Assembly (NCBI RefSeq): GCF_009017415.1 | Contig: NC_092406.1 | Span: 1,612,001-1,676,000 of the forward strand | Direction of reading: 5' to 3' | Source: Aspergillus flavus | Taxonomy: Eukaryota; Ascomycota; Eurotiomycetes; Eurotiales; Aspergillaceae | DNA: 64,000 bases | In this document: piece by piece, positions 24,284 to 37,371 of the stretch | Numbering within the stretch: the stretch's first letter is position 1 | How the letters are laid out: each line of letters begins with the position of its first letter | The notes under the pieces: model-generated | Seen by the model: only the letters and a program-made list of their open reading frames with translations | What the model was told of the DNA's origin: nothing | Databases searched by the model: none | Translations under genes and position numbers: made by a program

Positions 24284-25292
24284 ATGAGACACCGCATCAG
24301 CAAAAAGCACGAAATGGAGAATATAGAGGTGGAATTCATCAATCAGTCTATGGATCGGCTTAATCTCCTCGCCAACACCGATGAGTTAGCCAGACAGACT
24401 GTTGTCCGTATATTTCGCGAGCTTAAGCTTTCCCCTAGTTCAGATACCGAAGAAAAACAGGTGTGGACGGTTGACCAGGAGAGTATGAGCGTTCAGATGC
24501 CGGAACACTTTGGTTTGTTTCTACAGCTAATAGGTACGAGATCGCCATTTTAACCATTTTTAGAGCAACTGATGACCGACATCGCCCTTGTATACTCCAC
24601 TGAAGATTCCAAGTCAAGCTCGATCCGACCCAAAGCGGACGGGGTTCTGTTGCACCTGTCGGCTATCGTGAGGAGGAAGAAGGATCAACTTTACGCTGAT
24701 TCATCACTGCTCAGTCATCACATTCACGCAGCACCGTACTGGCATTTCCAGACAACAACCACTGGATCTGATGATCTGGCTTTCAAGGCATCGGTGGACT
24801 ACGTTCTGTGGTATGGAGCATGTGGAGATTGGGACACAAACTTGGCGGTAGTTCGAAGCAGCGGTCTACTGGATGACGAATGCTGGGCAGCTCTTCCGAG
24901 CATGTCGGTCGTTTATGCCGCCCGAAAAGCAAGAAAGTATAAGGGTGGCATCTATGGAGTCTGTACCGATAGCCACACTTGGACCTTCTTGCACCTCAGC
25001 GACAGAGGCCGTGTAAGTTTTTATCTTTAGATGGAAGTCTGACGACGCAAACTCACTTGAGGACAAATAGATATCCAGACGTTGTCTAATATGGGATGAT
25101 AACAAACAGGAAATCATCGGCCAACTTTACAAGATTATCGGGCAGGCTTTCGACCTCCACAGAGCGCGAGAGCAGGACCCGAAAGCTCGGGAGCGAATAA
25201 GAGATGAAATTTTCGCCTGGAATGAGGATAAGAAGAGCTCTGACGATAAGAGTCGTGTTGATGATGGTAATATAGCCCCTGGGGGTTGGTGA
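24284..25292 (+). CDS. PD-(D/E)XK nuclease-like fungal protein, possibly inactive
   Basis: Exons 24284-24512, 24564-25012 and 25071-25292; introns 24513-24563 (contains GCTAAT; a 30-bp alternative is too short to be credible) and 25013-25070. Product ~299 aa. Start uncertain: in-frame ATGs at 24272, 24284 and 24314; upstream is a pyrimidine-rich leader. The region from YGACGDWDTNLAVV through AARKARKYKGGIYGVCTDS to WTFLHLSDRGR resembles the fungal restriction-endonuclease-fold family in which a similar block carries an acidic residue followed by a V-V-E-x-K motif and a Y/G..TD..W element. Here the place of E-x-K reads VVRSSG, so the catalytic Glu-Lys appears lost. Family assignment is from motif memory, not a search. 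C-terminus is charged, with RAREQDPKARERIRDEIF. Confidence 0.6.
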
Positions 25293-26454
25293 AGATGGTG
25301 CAGAAATCCCGAAGGGTTGGATTATTGCTAAGCGATGGAATAATGTTGATAACCACGTTAGTGCAGGGACCCTCAAAAGAGGATAAGATTGCTAAACATT
25401 CAATGGGGTATTTCTGAATTTGCTAGAAATTTACTCTGAAGGGGAAAGTAACATTCAACCACAGGTAATTATGATCTTATGTAGGTATTAAGCAACACGA
25501 AGTTGGATAGCCAACCTGTCTCCGGAGACGGCCAACATATCAACCACCACACACAAGAGAGTATAGGCACAATCACAAGTTATAATTATACCTTGCCGCA
25601 GTACTCATCTTGGAAGGCCTAACGGAAGTCATTATTTTTAGGATAGGTGTTAATAACCCAGCTAGTATGTTCTTGCCTATCAAGACAGGGCAGGACTGGA
25701 AGTGATCGTCTGTGTTATGTTCAAGATACCTCGGTTGTCCGTCCACAAATATGAGCAACTCGGTTAAATTAATCTGGGTGTGTTGCCTTTGGGTCAACTG
25801 TTCAATAATCGAACAAGGCATAATCGAGGCTGACACATGTAATATCGACGAAGTGGTGTTGAGAAGAAATAAACGATAGCTGGTGAAAAAATAGAACACC
25901 TCCTCTCGGACAAAATACGATGTTCAATCATGGCTATTGGCAGAGTAAAGCATACACCCCAGGGGCCTCTGGGGTAATCACTTTATCAACAGCATAGCCG
26001 CAGAGAGATCGACAACCCCAAGATAAGATCGCCCAATCAACACCTAGAATAAGTTTCAGGCGTCCTAGAAATACGACATAGCCTCTAACTATTCCAGCAT
26101 ACAGAACATATGTGACCTGAACTTCCCGTTTGTAAGGGGAAGAGTCTTGATGCTAATCCTCATTCATCCGGCCAAGCAAGATTTGGCCCCGAATATGTTC
26201 AACTCATGATAGAGGAAAACAGAAGATCGCTCAAGCATAGCCCGAAATAGATTCACCAATATCGACTTTCACCTTACTTCGCCGCAATTTGTCTTCTTGG
26301 CATACTTGTTACTGGAAGGAAAGAGGTGGCGTTGATAGCAGAATCAAAGATATATAAGGGGCATCAACTTCGCTGGATTCAGGATTATATCTCCAAGAAA
26401 GACTGAACAAAGCACACTTTTCTACGGGCTATACTCCTACATTCTATTCTCAAA
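25293..26454. other. Intergenic region
   Basis: About 1.2 kb downstream of the PD-(D/E)XK-like gene and upstream of the secreted protein. A 108-codon minus frame at 25573-25899 has no recognised relatives and no splice context; I do not call it a gene. The TATA box of the next gene lies at 26351. Confidence 0.5.
26351..26357 (+). promoter_or_regulatory. TATA box of the secreted cysteine-rich protein gene
   Basis: TATATAAGG about 100 bp upstream of the ATG at 26455, a canonical distance allowing for a ~60-70 nt leader. Confidence 0.6.
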
Positions 26455-27180
26455 ATGCAGTGGACTACCATTCTAATCGCACTCGGTGCCCTCTCTACCC
26501 AGGTATGGAACACTATCTACAATAATCTCCACTAGCTACATTCAACTCACAGAGTCCCCTTTCTCAGGTATCCGGAGCTGCCACTAGCAGTCCCTTCGAG
26601 AAGCTTCCAATAACCACCCCAACCTGGGAGGTAGAAGTGACTCCCGGCGGCGACAAGGTCACCCTCAATGGTACCGTGCAAGAAGTGCACGCCCAACTCC
26701 TCAAGTTGAACCCCAACTACGACAGCGACTTCCCCGCCAAGCGTAGCGAAGAGCCATCCAGCTTGACGAAGCGAGACTTCAAATATGAGAAATACTACTG
26801 CTGGGGAGAAGACGGCTGGCATTATTCCCGCAAGCGTGGCGATAGTGGCGACCTACAGGATGGGATCGATTACCTGAACAGTATCGGAGGCACGCCGAAA
26901 GAGGCTCCTGGCTCCTGTGGTCGTGTCAGTTGCTCGTATAATATGGCTATCTATTGGTGCAACGCTGTACGTTATTCCTCTTCTCGATTTGAGGGCTGCG
27001 TGTTGAGCTTAACTGATTATTCTGATCTAGAACTCTGAGACACAATATCTCAAGTCCTATGCCACTATCGCTTCAGGCGCCCAGTTCCTTTTGGACAAGT
27101 GTGGTGGAGATAACAAGCCCCATGGGGAAGTGGTCGCCCCGAATCACTGGAGCGTCAGGGTTGTGTCGGATGCTTGTTAA
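26455..27180 (+). CDS. Secreted cysteine-rich protein with dibasic pro-region, 198 aa
   Basis: Exons 26455-26502, 26568-26966 and 27031-27180; introns 26503-26567 and 26967-27030, all phase 0. Residues 1-20 form a signal peptide (MQWTTILIALGALSTQVSGA). Residues ~21-85 look like a pro-region ending in dibasic Kex2-type sites KR74-75 and KR84-85; cleavage after 85 would leave a ~113-residue mature domain with six cysteines (94, 133, 138, 147, 173, 198). The core block GSCGRVSCSYNMAIYWCN and a later GAQFLLDKCGG, with a terminal Cys, resemble a widespread but uncharacterised family of fungal secreted proteins. Function unknown; an effector, antimicrobial or wall-associated role is possible. Convergent with the SDR gene, 156 bp between stop codons. 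Confidence 0.85.
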
Positions 27181-27336
27181 ATGAATAAGCCCATGTTCAT
27201 TCTTGTTGATAGACATCGCTTTGTACAGATGCGTTTCATTCGTCTTCCCCAACCCTTGTATATTAGTGTGAAATTAATATATACTATACACGTCAATATC
27301 CACAAAACAACCAAAAGAAGAAAAGACAACTCAAAA

Positions 27337-28182
27337 CTACTTCAACAACTTCCCCCCGTTACTCCCAATCAACTCCCCCGTCAAAAAGCAATCTTTCATA
27401 GCATAAAGATACGCCTCAGCCACATCCTCCGGCTTCCCAATCTCCCCAGTAAGCGTCTGACCCCGGAACATCTCAATCATTTTCTCCAGACTATCCGTCT
27501 CCAACGTCCCAAATATCTCCGTCAACACCGCTCCCGGCGAAACCGTGTTCACCCGAATAGGCGCCAGATCAACCGCCAATCCGCGCGCCATACCCTCAAT
27601 AGCAGAGCCGGTAGCAGCCACGAGCGTCCATCCCGGTGCCGGGCGAGTGGTCAACACGCCGCTGGTGAAGGTCATCGACGAAGATGGTGCCTGACGAAGG
27701 TAGGTCGGGGCATGCTTGGCGAGGATGAGTGAGCCGATGAAGCGGACGGTGCCCGAAGACTCGATGTAGGGGACATCGAAGGTTGGGTCGGTGGGTTTGC
27801 GGAGGCCGAGAGCATCACCGGCTGTCATAACCACATGGTCAAGGAGGACTTTGCCGTCCGTGGTCTGGGTTCCCTGTGCGTTCGGGAAGGTATCCGGGGC
27901 CGTGGCGAAATTGTAGAGGTTCACTACGTTAGCTTCGAGGGTTTCGCGATCAGCAAGATTGCAGACGGTGCCGGCGATGCGGTTTGTGTGCTCCTCGTCC
28001 GGGTAGAAGGTCTTCAGGCGGGTGATGGCGGAGTTGACTTTGTCGGGTTTGGAGCTGGCAACGATGATGGAGGCGCCGTGCTCGAGGACAACTCGGGCTA
28101 CGGCAAAGCCGATGCCGGATGTACCTCCTACGATAAGGACGCGGGTGTTGGCGAGTTTGTTGGTGGAGATGTGGGTGCTCAT
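27337..28182 (-). CDS. Short-chain dehydrogenase/reductase, atypical active site
   Basis: Single exon, 281 aa. The N-terminal Rossmann cofactor motif is intact (VGGTSGIG, residues 18-25), an ASSKPDK-type segment follows strand 2 and suggests NADP(H), and the C-terminal block RVNTVSPGAVLTEIF is standard for SDRs. In the place of the usual YxxxK catalytic pair the protein reads PAPGWTLVAATGSAIEGM, lacking both Tyr and Lys; a Ser of the triad may remain in TFTSGVL. Related fungal SDRs with this change exist in my recollection, so it is probably a subfamily trait rather than decay. Substrate unknown. The gene sits at the edge of the accessory stretch, convergent with the secreted protein, and is preceded by a ~540 bp promoter region. 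Confidence 0.85.
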   Translation of the reverse strand: MSTHISTNKLANTRVLIVGGTSGIGFAVARVVLEHGASIIVASSKPDKVNSAITRLKTFYPDEEHTNRIAGTVCNLADRETLEANVVNLYNFATAPDTFPNAQGTQTTDGKVLLDHVVMTAGDALGLRKPTDPTFDVPYIESSGTVRFIGSLILAKHAPTYLRQAPSSSMTFTSGVLTTRPAPGWTLVAATGSAIEGMARGLAVDLAPIRVNTVSPGAVLTEIFGTLETDSLEKMIEMFRGQTLTGEIGKPEDVAEAYLYAMKDCFLTGELIGSNGGKLLK

Positions 28183-28723
28183 GCTGGTTTGTATAGACTT
28201 CTTGGTTCGTGGAGATGGGTTTTTGAGGTTGTTCTTGTTGGGAGATCTGGATACTGTTGGTTTGCCAGTTTAGTCGCAAGGATATTCCATCTTTATAGCC
28301 TTCTGTATTGATGTAGCCATGGACATATTTGTCATCTCGATCTCGCAAGTTTGGAAATTATACATGGGCTATTTCCGTGTGGAGAACCTTATCTCCGCCT
28401 GCACGCAAACGGCCTCGCACTGCTTTCTAAGCAACTCTTAACTTTGCAGGCCGTTGAATTTATCTCCGGCCGTAAACCCGAGAAGCCTAAAGCCGGGGAG
28501 GACCCATTGGTACATGAATGAAAGGCATTAAGCTATTGCGTATCGTATTCATTATATACTGTGCCTAAAAACAACGAGATTGAACATACACATGAGACTC
28601 CAGACCCCATGAACCATTCGCCAACCCAAGTATATCAAAAATAGATCTTAATACATAGTGTATCCATCTATGCTTTTATCCATCGAATGTTGTATTGCTG
28701 AAATAAAGTGAGACGCAACTTGT
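28183..28723. other. Intergenic region
   Basis: Promoter of the SDR gene on one side and 3' end of CoaT on the other. No gene seen. Confidence 0.6.
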
Positions 28724-30474
<1,751 letters not shown>

Positions 30475-32093
30475 TGTGGGTGTTGGAGAAGGAAGGAGAG
30501 GGTAGGAAAAGAAACAAAGAAGGAGTGGAGAGGAGAGGAGAGGATGGAGAAAAGAAGAGGAAAAAAAATGAAGAAAGGAAGCACGCGGAGGGGAAGCTCT
30601 GAGGATAGAAATATGGTACAGGAACTCAACCCCCCCGCCACAAAAACCCCAAAGTGGAGAGCGATGAACCCCGGGACAAGGGATGACAGGTATTGAATTC
30701 TTTCCCCGTTGAATCCATTAATTACTGCTAGTAAGATTGATTTACGTGGAAGGATTAGATTTGAGCCGGTCTCATTGGGCAATCCTTGCGCCCTTAGTTC
30801 AGAATGAGATTTTTGTTTGAGATGTTCGCTATCTACTCTAGAAGAGCTATACAGTGGTGGCACACGTCGAGACAAAAACAGGGTGAGATGGGTTTCTGAA
30901 ACCGTCAACCCGGACTATTCTTAGACAAATGAAACTACCCTGATAACACACAATGTTTTCTTTTCGTCTATCTTTTTTTCTCCCTCCTTTTTCGACTCCG
31001 TAGTTTCAGCGGAAGCTTCACTATTGACGTCATCTCGGCGTATTCTCGGCTCTCTTATCCTTCCATGTGTCCGACGTCATCTTGATATCAAGCACACAGA
31101 AATCCTTTTCCGTTCGGGCTGATCCTACATAGAATTGCTACTGAGCATGTATCCTTTATCACAAAGAGTACTGTCATCCAGCGCACATAATGTGTCGTTT
31201 GTTCGATGTTCATCACCATGGGCATACTTCTAGACAAACATCCCCGTGCTGATCCCGAGTCTTGTCCGGTCTGGCCCCATCGGCCCAGTCTCGGCCTGTA
31301 TCGGTTATCAGTCTTCGGCCACACGGAGCTTTCGTCCGGAGGCATCATTGGCCACGGTCAACCGATGCCGAGACAATATCCATCAAACTCCTACTAATAG
31401 ACTACTAATAGTAAGTAGGATCCGAAGAAAGCGAACCAATAGTTGATCCTTGCACCTGTAGGGCTTTGTTGCCCGCCAGGTACACGAAACTCGACATTTA
31501 CCCTTACGCTGAAGTGGCAAGGCTAGCACGATGCAAGAGGGTTTCAGTAAGACATAATCATTGATCAACCGGATTTCCCTTAAGTAAAGTACAGTGAAAG
31601 TACAAAATGAATAGCAACCCATATGTGATCCATCCCTAATCCCTTACACCAATCCGGAAGAGATCTCGTCCGTGGGTCCTTGAATGCCGGGGAACCGCCG
31701 CAGTGAGGATGAACCCCCAGTGCCTGTCTGCCCCAGACTGCGTTTCCCCGGCACGCGAAGGACCACTCTAGCCGAGATCCAAGAAGCGACAAACCCGTTC
31801 GTGTAAGCCATTGAACATATTCGCTGGTCATGTAGGTATCAGATCCACTGCCCTCGAACAATAAAACAAAGTATAAAAAACAAAATTGATAAAACACGGC
31901 ACGTGGAAGAAAAAAGTGAGAACAGGAAAGAGAAATCCTGTCCATGACTCTTCCCAGACCGACGCCAGGGATATCTGGATATGGTTTCATGTGCAAAGAT
32001 TCATTCATGTCAGGAGAGACTCCATCCTACATAGGTCATCTGTCTTAATATCGAACGTCCCTCTCCAACCAGAAGGACGCACGGCGATCCCAA
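30475..32093. other. Intergenic region
   Basis: CoaT promoter side (purine-rich on plus strand at 30480-30575) and the 3' side of sin3. Includes a TGACGTCA at 31024-31031 and a partial copy ~31073. No gene seen. Confidence 0.6.
31024..31031. promoter_or_regulatory. CRE-like palindrome TGACGTCA
   Basis: Exact palindrome about 550 bp upstream of the coaT ATG, with a second GACGTCAT ~50 bp further out. A bZIP (ATF/CREB type) site by motif; function inferred. Confidence 0.4.
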
Positions 32094-35000
32094 TTACTCC
32101 TCCTTATTAGAATCAGAAGCGTTTTGCTCAGCGTCAGCCATCTCCGTATCTTCTTTGTCATCCTTCTTATCCGAGCTGGCTGCCTCCGGAGCAGGGGCAC
32201 TATTCTCGGGATCGGTGCCCTTGACCCAAGAACGGAAACGCTGATTCATTTCGTCCACCTGATCCTTGCTAAGACCGTGCGCCCACATGGGATTATTGAC
32301 GAATCGCTCAGTGAACCGATCATGACGTCTTTCCTTGATCGCCGCCGCTTCCTTGGCAATTTCCTCGGCCGACTCATCCGGGGAAGCGGTCGGACGCCAC
32401 CACCAATCGTAGCTACCAGGCTCGTACAGAATATGGTAACTGTTAGCACAGATTCGGATGATGAGGCCATCCTGGTGCACAAGTGGGCGGTAATAGCGAT
32501 TGTACTCTTCTTCTTGTTCGAGCTTAGGTGGTAGGTTCCGCTTGAGGAATGGCATGCGCAACTGGGAGAAAGGCACGCCTTCTGTTGGGTCACGCATGGT
32601 GTAAGCGGAGACGTAGTACGACCACCGCGCTTCCTGACTCAACTCTTCATTTTCCAAGGTAGCGTCCTCGGGGGTCAAGAGTTGCACTGTAGTCTTTTTC
32701 GTGTTCGGATGCTATAAAGAAAAAAACACTCTGTTAGAGACGGCATCGATAGATTCTTCGAGCTAGTCAGTGAACTTACGTAACTAATGCGGTAGATGTC
32801 GCCATCCTTAACCAGCCTTTCAACTTGCTTGCGATACTGAATCTCCTGGTTGTGAGTGGTCTCCTCCCTGTCCCGCTCCTTGAAGAAAACGTTAATGATG
32901 TCGGAGCTGCGGTCTTTCGAGTCGCCATTGAAGATGGCACCAGCAAACTTTGAAATACCAGCAAACATTTTCTCCAGATTGTACAACTGATAGCCACTTC
33001 GTAGGTAATAGCGACGGAGAGTCTCCTCCAAGTGGGAGGACTCCATATCCCCTTTAATGACTTCTTCGCACATGCGGACAATCTGATTATACAAATTCGC
33101 TTTCGGATCGCAGTCATAGAAGAAATCAGTAGGAACCTTGTCGATAAGACCAAGTTCCTGAGCAGGTTTGGCCATAAGGGCGCGGCGCACATCCTCGTGA
33201 GCATCCTTTTCGTGTAATTTGATGCGAAGCAAGCGCGTATAGAGAATCTCAAACGTGCGGAAGAAGCAATAGATATTCAAATTGGCGTACAAGTGATGTT
33301 GTTTCTTCTCATATGACTCATTGAGGGTGTATTCCCGTGCCAGATTGAAATTGCCCTGGCCGGGGTGGTCCATCCACTTCAGTTCGGCCACGTCGAAAGT
33401 CTCGGTGGGATCCGGAACAGGTGTCGATGGGACTAGGACTGCATCTGGAGTGCCGTCACGGCTGGCGGGGTTGCTTCGGCTTCCTTCTTTCTCGGTCCGA
33501 TTGGCCTTCTCGCTGCGACGCTCCAGAACGTCGCGCAAAAGGTCCATCTTCTTGCCATTAAGGCCCTTGCGACTACGAGGAGTCGAGGACTCTTCCGCAA
33601 CCAGACTCTCATCATCAGCCTCGTCGGTAGGAGAGGTTCCCGTGGAAAGCTCGTTCATGTACACATGGAAGGTATCACGGTCCATGCCAAAGAACACGGG
33701 GATAAAGTCCTTGATAAATGTCATAACCTTCTGGGGGTCAGCACCGAACCCAGCAGAATTGCGGTCGATGAAAGTCAGAAGCAAGTGAGTAGCATCGATC
33801 AAGACTGCTGAATCATCGAAGGTGAGCTCAAACTGGTGTCTGGGAACCTGGAACCCGCTCTTGCGCAGATTTCTGCTCTCCTCAAACTTGTTTTGAATTT
33901 CATTCTGGATGTGTTTTGCCACAAATAGCTTCTTGTCCGTTCCTTTGCTAGCGATCGCTTGATGGTCAAGACTCCGCCAATAAGCCTTCTGCATCTGCTC
34001 GCGCCAAATCTTATCCCATTCACGCTGACTAGCCTTCCACTCCTCGCATTTTTGCTTCAGGCGAAACAACACGATGGGTAGGACATGACAGGGCCTCTCA
34101 AACATCTCGCGGATTATCTTATCACCAAGTTGTCTGTCATAAATCTTCTTGATCACGCGTTGGTAGATGGCCTCGCTCTGGCCACCGAGGCCAGGAGGAA
34201 GCTTGAAAGCAGCTCTCTCCGCTTCGGACATAACAAGGAACTGCTGCACAATAGGTTCGATCAGCTGGATAGTGCGAGTGCAAGCCTCAATGTGATGATC
34301 ATAGTCATGTCTGTCTTCTTCGATACGGTGTAGTGCATCTTCATACTGATTCTTCCGGTGGGCCACGAAACCAGAATCTTCAGATGCCCAAGTGGGATGA
34401 GAAGCCCATTCGTCGTTCAAAACACTATAGCACAACTGATCACGGCCGCTGCAAGGCTTCTGACGCTCCCGCTTCGGAAGAAGGCGGTAGCTAGGTCCCA
34501 AAGAGCGACAATGGGAAAGATTGACAAGTCCGGGCTCTTGCTTCGGCTTGGACTCGACAATCTTGTCTTCGGGCTCTTCAACGTGCATAAACCGCTTGAA
34601 CCACGCCATAAGTTCGGGGTTAGAACCAATGTACCCAGCAGCCCGTTTTACAAGCACATGCCGGTCAATGAGATCGGTTGAGTAGAGATTGCAAAGCTTG
34701 AGGAACTCGCTGAATGTCTGCTTATTACCAATGTATTTCTTAACACGATCGAAGAATGCGAATTCCTCTTGCGTCGGGGTAAGCGAGAACGTCGGTTGAA
34801 TTGGCTCGGGCAGTGCAGGAACGAGAGTTGGCGAAACTGCCGGAGCTTCTGCTTGGGTCGGCTTTGCATGGTGAATCTTGGCTCTCTTATTGACATTGCC
34901 GGGCTGGAGCGTTGGTGGACGGCCTCCCTGAACATCACCCATTCGTGCAGCATCTGCGCCTGCAGAAGGCCCCGAGAGTGACGGCCCCAGTGTTGATGGA

Positions 35001-37371
35001 GCTCCAGGCCCTGGTCGGCGCTTCTTCCCTTCTTTACCAGAGTCCTTAACATTGAACTGGCCGAGAGGAGGCATTTTGACATCACGGTTAGGAGTTTGGG
35101 ATGGAAGAGCGTTGGCGCTGGGATAACTTGGCTCCCCACGCACATTGCTCATGGGGGCCGCCTCCTCCGCCTGACGCGCAGCGGCCTGTTGCTTCGCGTG
35201 AGCAGCGGATTCAGGCAGGAATTGTTTAAAGTCTTCCAATAGATCCGGCGCGGTATTGAACAACTGAGTCACTTGAGCGTAGACATCCTGGATAGGCTTT
35301 GACTCGCGCTGATATGTCTGTAATATTTCAAGGAACTGCTTGTATATTTCAGGGGCACTTGCGAAGCGGTTCTATTTGAAAGGTAAATAACGTCAGCAAG
35401 GCGAAGGGTAAGCGGGAGGGATATGAGCCATAAGACTAACCTTGATCTTGTTGACATAGCTGATTGCGTGGTTGAACTCCACAGGTCCACGCTTCAGATC
35501 CGCCTGCGACGAGCCCTGAAGCATGTTTGATCCGACACCAGCAAGACTACTCATAGGCTGCGATAAGCTGGAGCCTTGCCCTGAAGCGGGGGACACCTGC
35601 ATGAGAGAAGGGCGGCCCAGACCCGCAGAGGCAGCAGAAGCTGCACCCTGAAGCTGCGACACACCCCGCTGGTCCTGTCCATGAGCCATGGCTGCTGCAC
35701 CCGCGGCTGCTTGCTGCTCTTGTTGTGTGGGGTAGTCAAAGTGATGGTCCTGAGGCTGGCCCTGTCCACCTTGTTGCCCGAACATACCTGGACCCATCAT
35801 GCGAGATCCAGGGGAGTAAGAGCCAGTAAGGTTACTTTGTTGCTGCTGAGGCTGATGTTGCTGCCAGCCAGATCGTGATTGGTCAAAGAACTCAGGACGA
35901 CTATGAGAAGCCATCCCACCAGAGGGACCCAAATCGGCAGATGAATCCATCGAGTGGCGAGGGCGAGGGGGCATACTGATAGTGTTTGTGCCAGAAGGAG
36001 TGGTCACTCTGATGACGTCTGGGTTGTCATCTGTCCCACATTCGATTCTATAACCGGGCGGCAGGAAGGTATTAAAGCCCTGAATGAGAGCGGGGTGACC
36101 ATTGAAAAGTGTAGAGACACGCTGAATGACTCCGGGTGTATCGATGCTATTTCAGTCACTGTTAGTGAAACGCATTCAGTGAATACACTTGGATGACTAA
36201 TACTCACGCTTGACTTTTGAAGTCTTTCATTATGTCAAGGAAACGGTTATATACATCTGGCTGATCAACGAATCGTACCTTAACCTGATCCAGGTAGCTG
36301 AGTGCATCCTAATCACTAGTCAGTTAATCTGCCCCTCGAGGAATGACAAAGCTGAATATGGATACAAACAAAGGATACTCACGTTCAAGATCGGCTGTTG
36401 ACCCTGGGCAAGCGCAGCAACATTCCCTGGAATCTGAGGCCCAGATCCGTTGAACCCCATCATGGGCTGTCCTGGTGGCCCAGCAGGGTGCTGCATGTAT
36501 GACCTAGGAGTTCCCTCTCCATGTTGAATTTGCGGACCATACATGGGACCGGGAGCGCCAGACGACTGCATAGACCCTTGGGGACCGTTGGGTGGATTCG
36601 ACCCCAGGTTGGACAAAAGACCATTGGGCCCATGTATGGAGTTCGGTACCTTCGACGCTACAGGCTGATGCAAAGGAATCGACCCCGTATGACTTTGAAC
36701 CGGGTGGTGCTGCTGTTCCCGCTGTCGCTCCAGCTGTTGTCGCTCCAGTTGTTCGCGCTCGCGCTGCTCACGCTCTCTGTGGGCCATCTCTTCCTGACGC
36801 TGCCTTTCGATCAATTCGCGCTCTCTCGAGTCTAGCTCACGCTCTCTGTTAATGGACTGAGGGGAAGGATGTTGCATCGCCTGGCCGATACCTGGTAGCG
36901 AATGCCCCGCGCTATGGGAGGGAGCAGAAGGGTGCTGTCCATAGGCAGGAGGTTGATGTGGGCCGGCATGACCCTGGCTCAACTCTGCCAGCCCAGGAAG
37001 TGAGTGCCCTGCCGGTTGGCTCGCCGGATGGTAGGGGCCTAGTGCAGCAGACAAAGCAAGTCAATAAACCAATACACACTGCAAGCATTATGGGAATGTG
37101 GCATAGAACGGGGATCCTAACCAGCTGGTGGAAGAACCGGTCCGGTAGGCTGCGACGATGGACCTTGTTGAGGCGGTGGGTTTTGACTGTAGAGGGACAC
37201 AACCAAGTCAGTACGTTCCATCTGCAGAGTACATATTCCAATGTCGCTTATAGAGTTCGTCTGAATCACTCACCTGAAAGAGCCCAGAGGGCGAGGTTGT
37301 TGGTTCATTTGATCCATCCCCGGGTGCGATGGCAGGCCGCCCGGGTGCCAGTTATCATTCCCAGAGTTCAT
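32094..37371 (-). CDS. sin3: Sin3 transcriptional corepressor scaffold
   Basis: Scaffold of the Sin3-Rpd3 histone deacetylase complex in the nucleus. Seven exons: 37371-37274, 37186-37122, 37038-36383, 36308-36208, 36146-35441, 35371-32780 and 32711-32094; introns 61-87 bp; phases close to 1611 aa. After a Pro/Gln-rich N-terminus with a charged RE/RQ-rich helix (~100-170), PAH1 starts at [10 protein letters not shown] (~274) and is split by two introns. A Gln/Gly-rich linker follows, then PAH2 from [10 protein letters not shown] (~530-600), PAH3 from [10 protein letters not shown] (~740-800), and the HDAC-interaction region with [10 protein letters not shown] and [15 protein letters not shown] (~830-930). 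The C-terminal Sin3 domain ends in an acidic tail. Splicing the last intron after RISY restores the conserved continuation. Strong match throughout. Confidence 0.94.

Noticed and set aside
24534..24563. 30-bp intron in the PD-(D/E)XK-like gene
   Set aside because: Shorter than usual fungal introns; the 51-bp alternative with a GCTAAT branch gives the same downstream frame.
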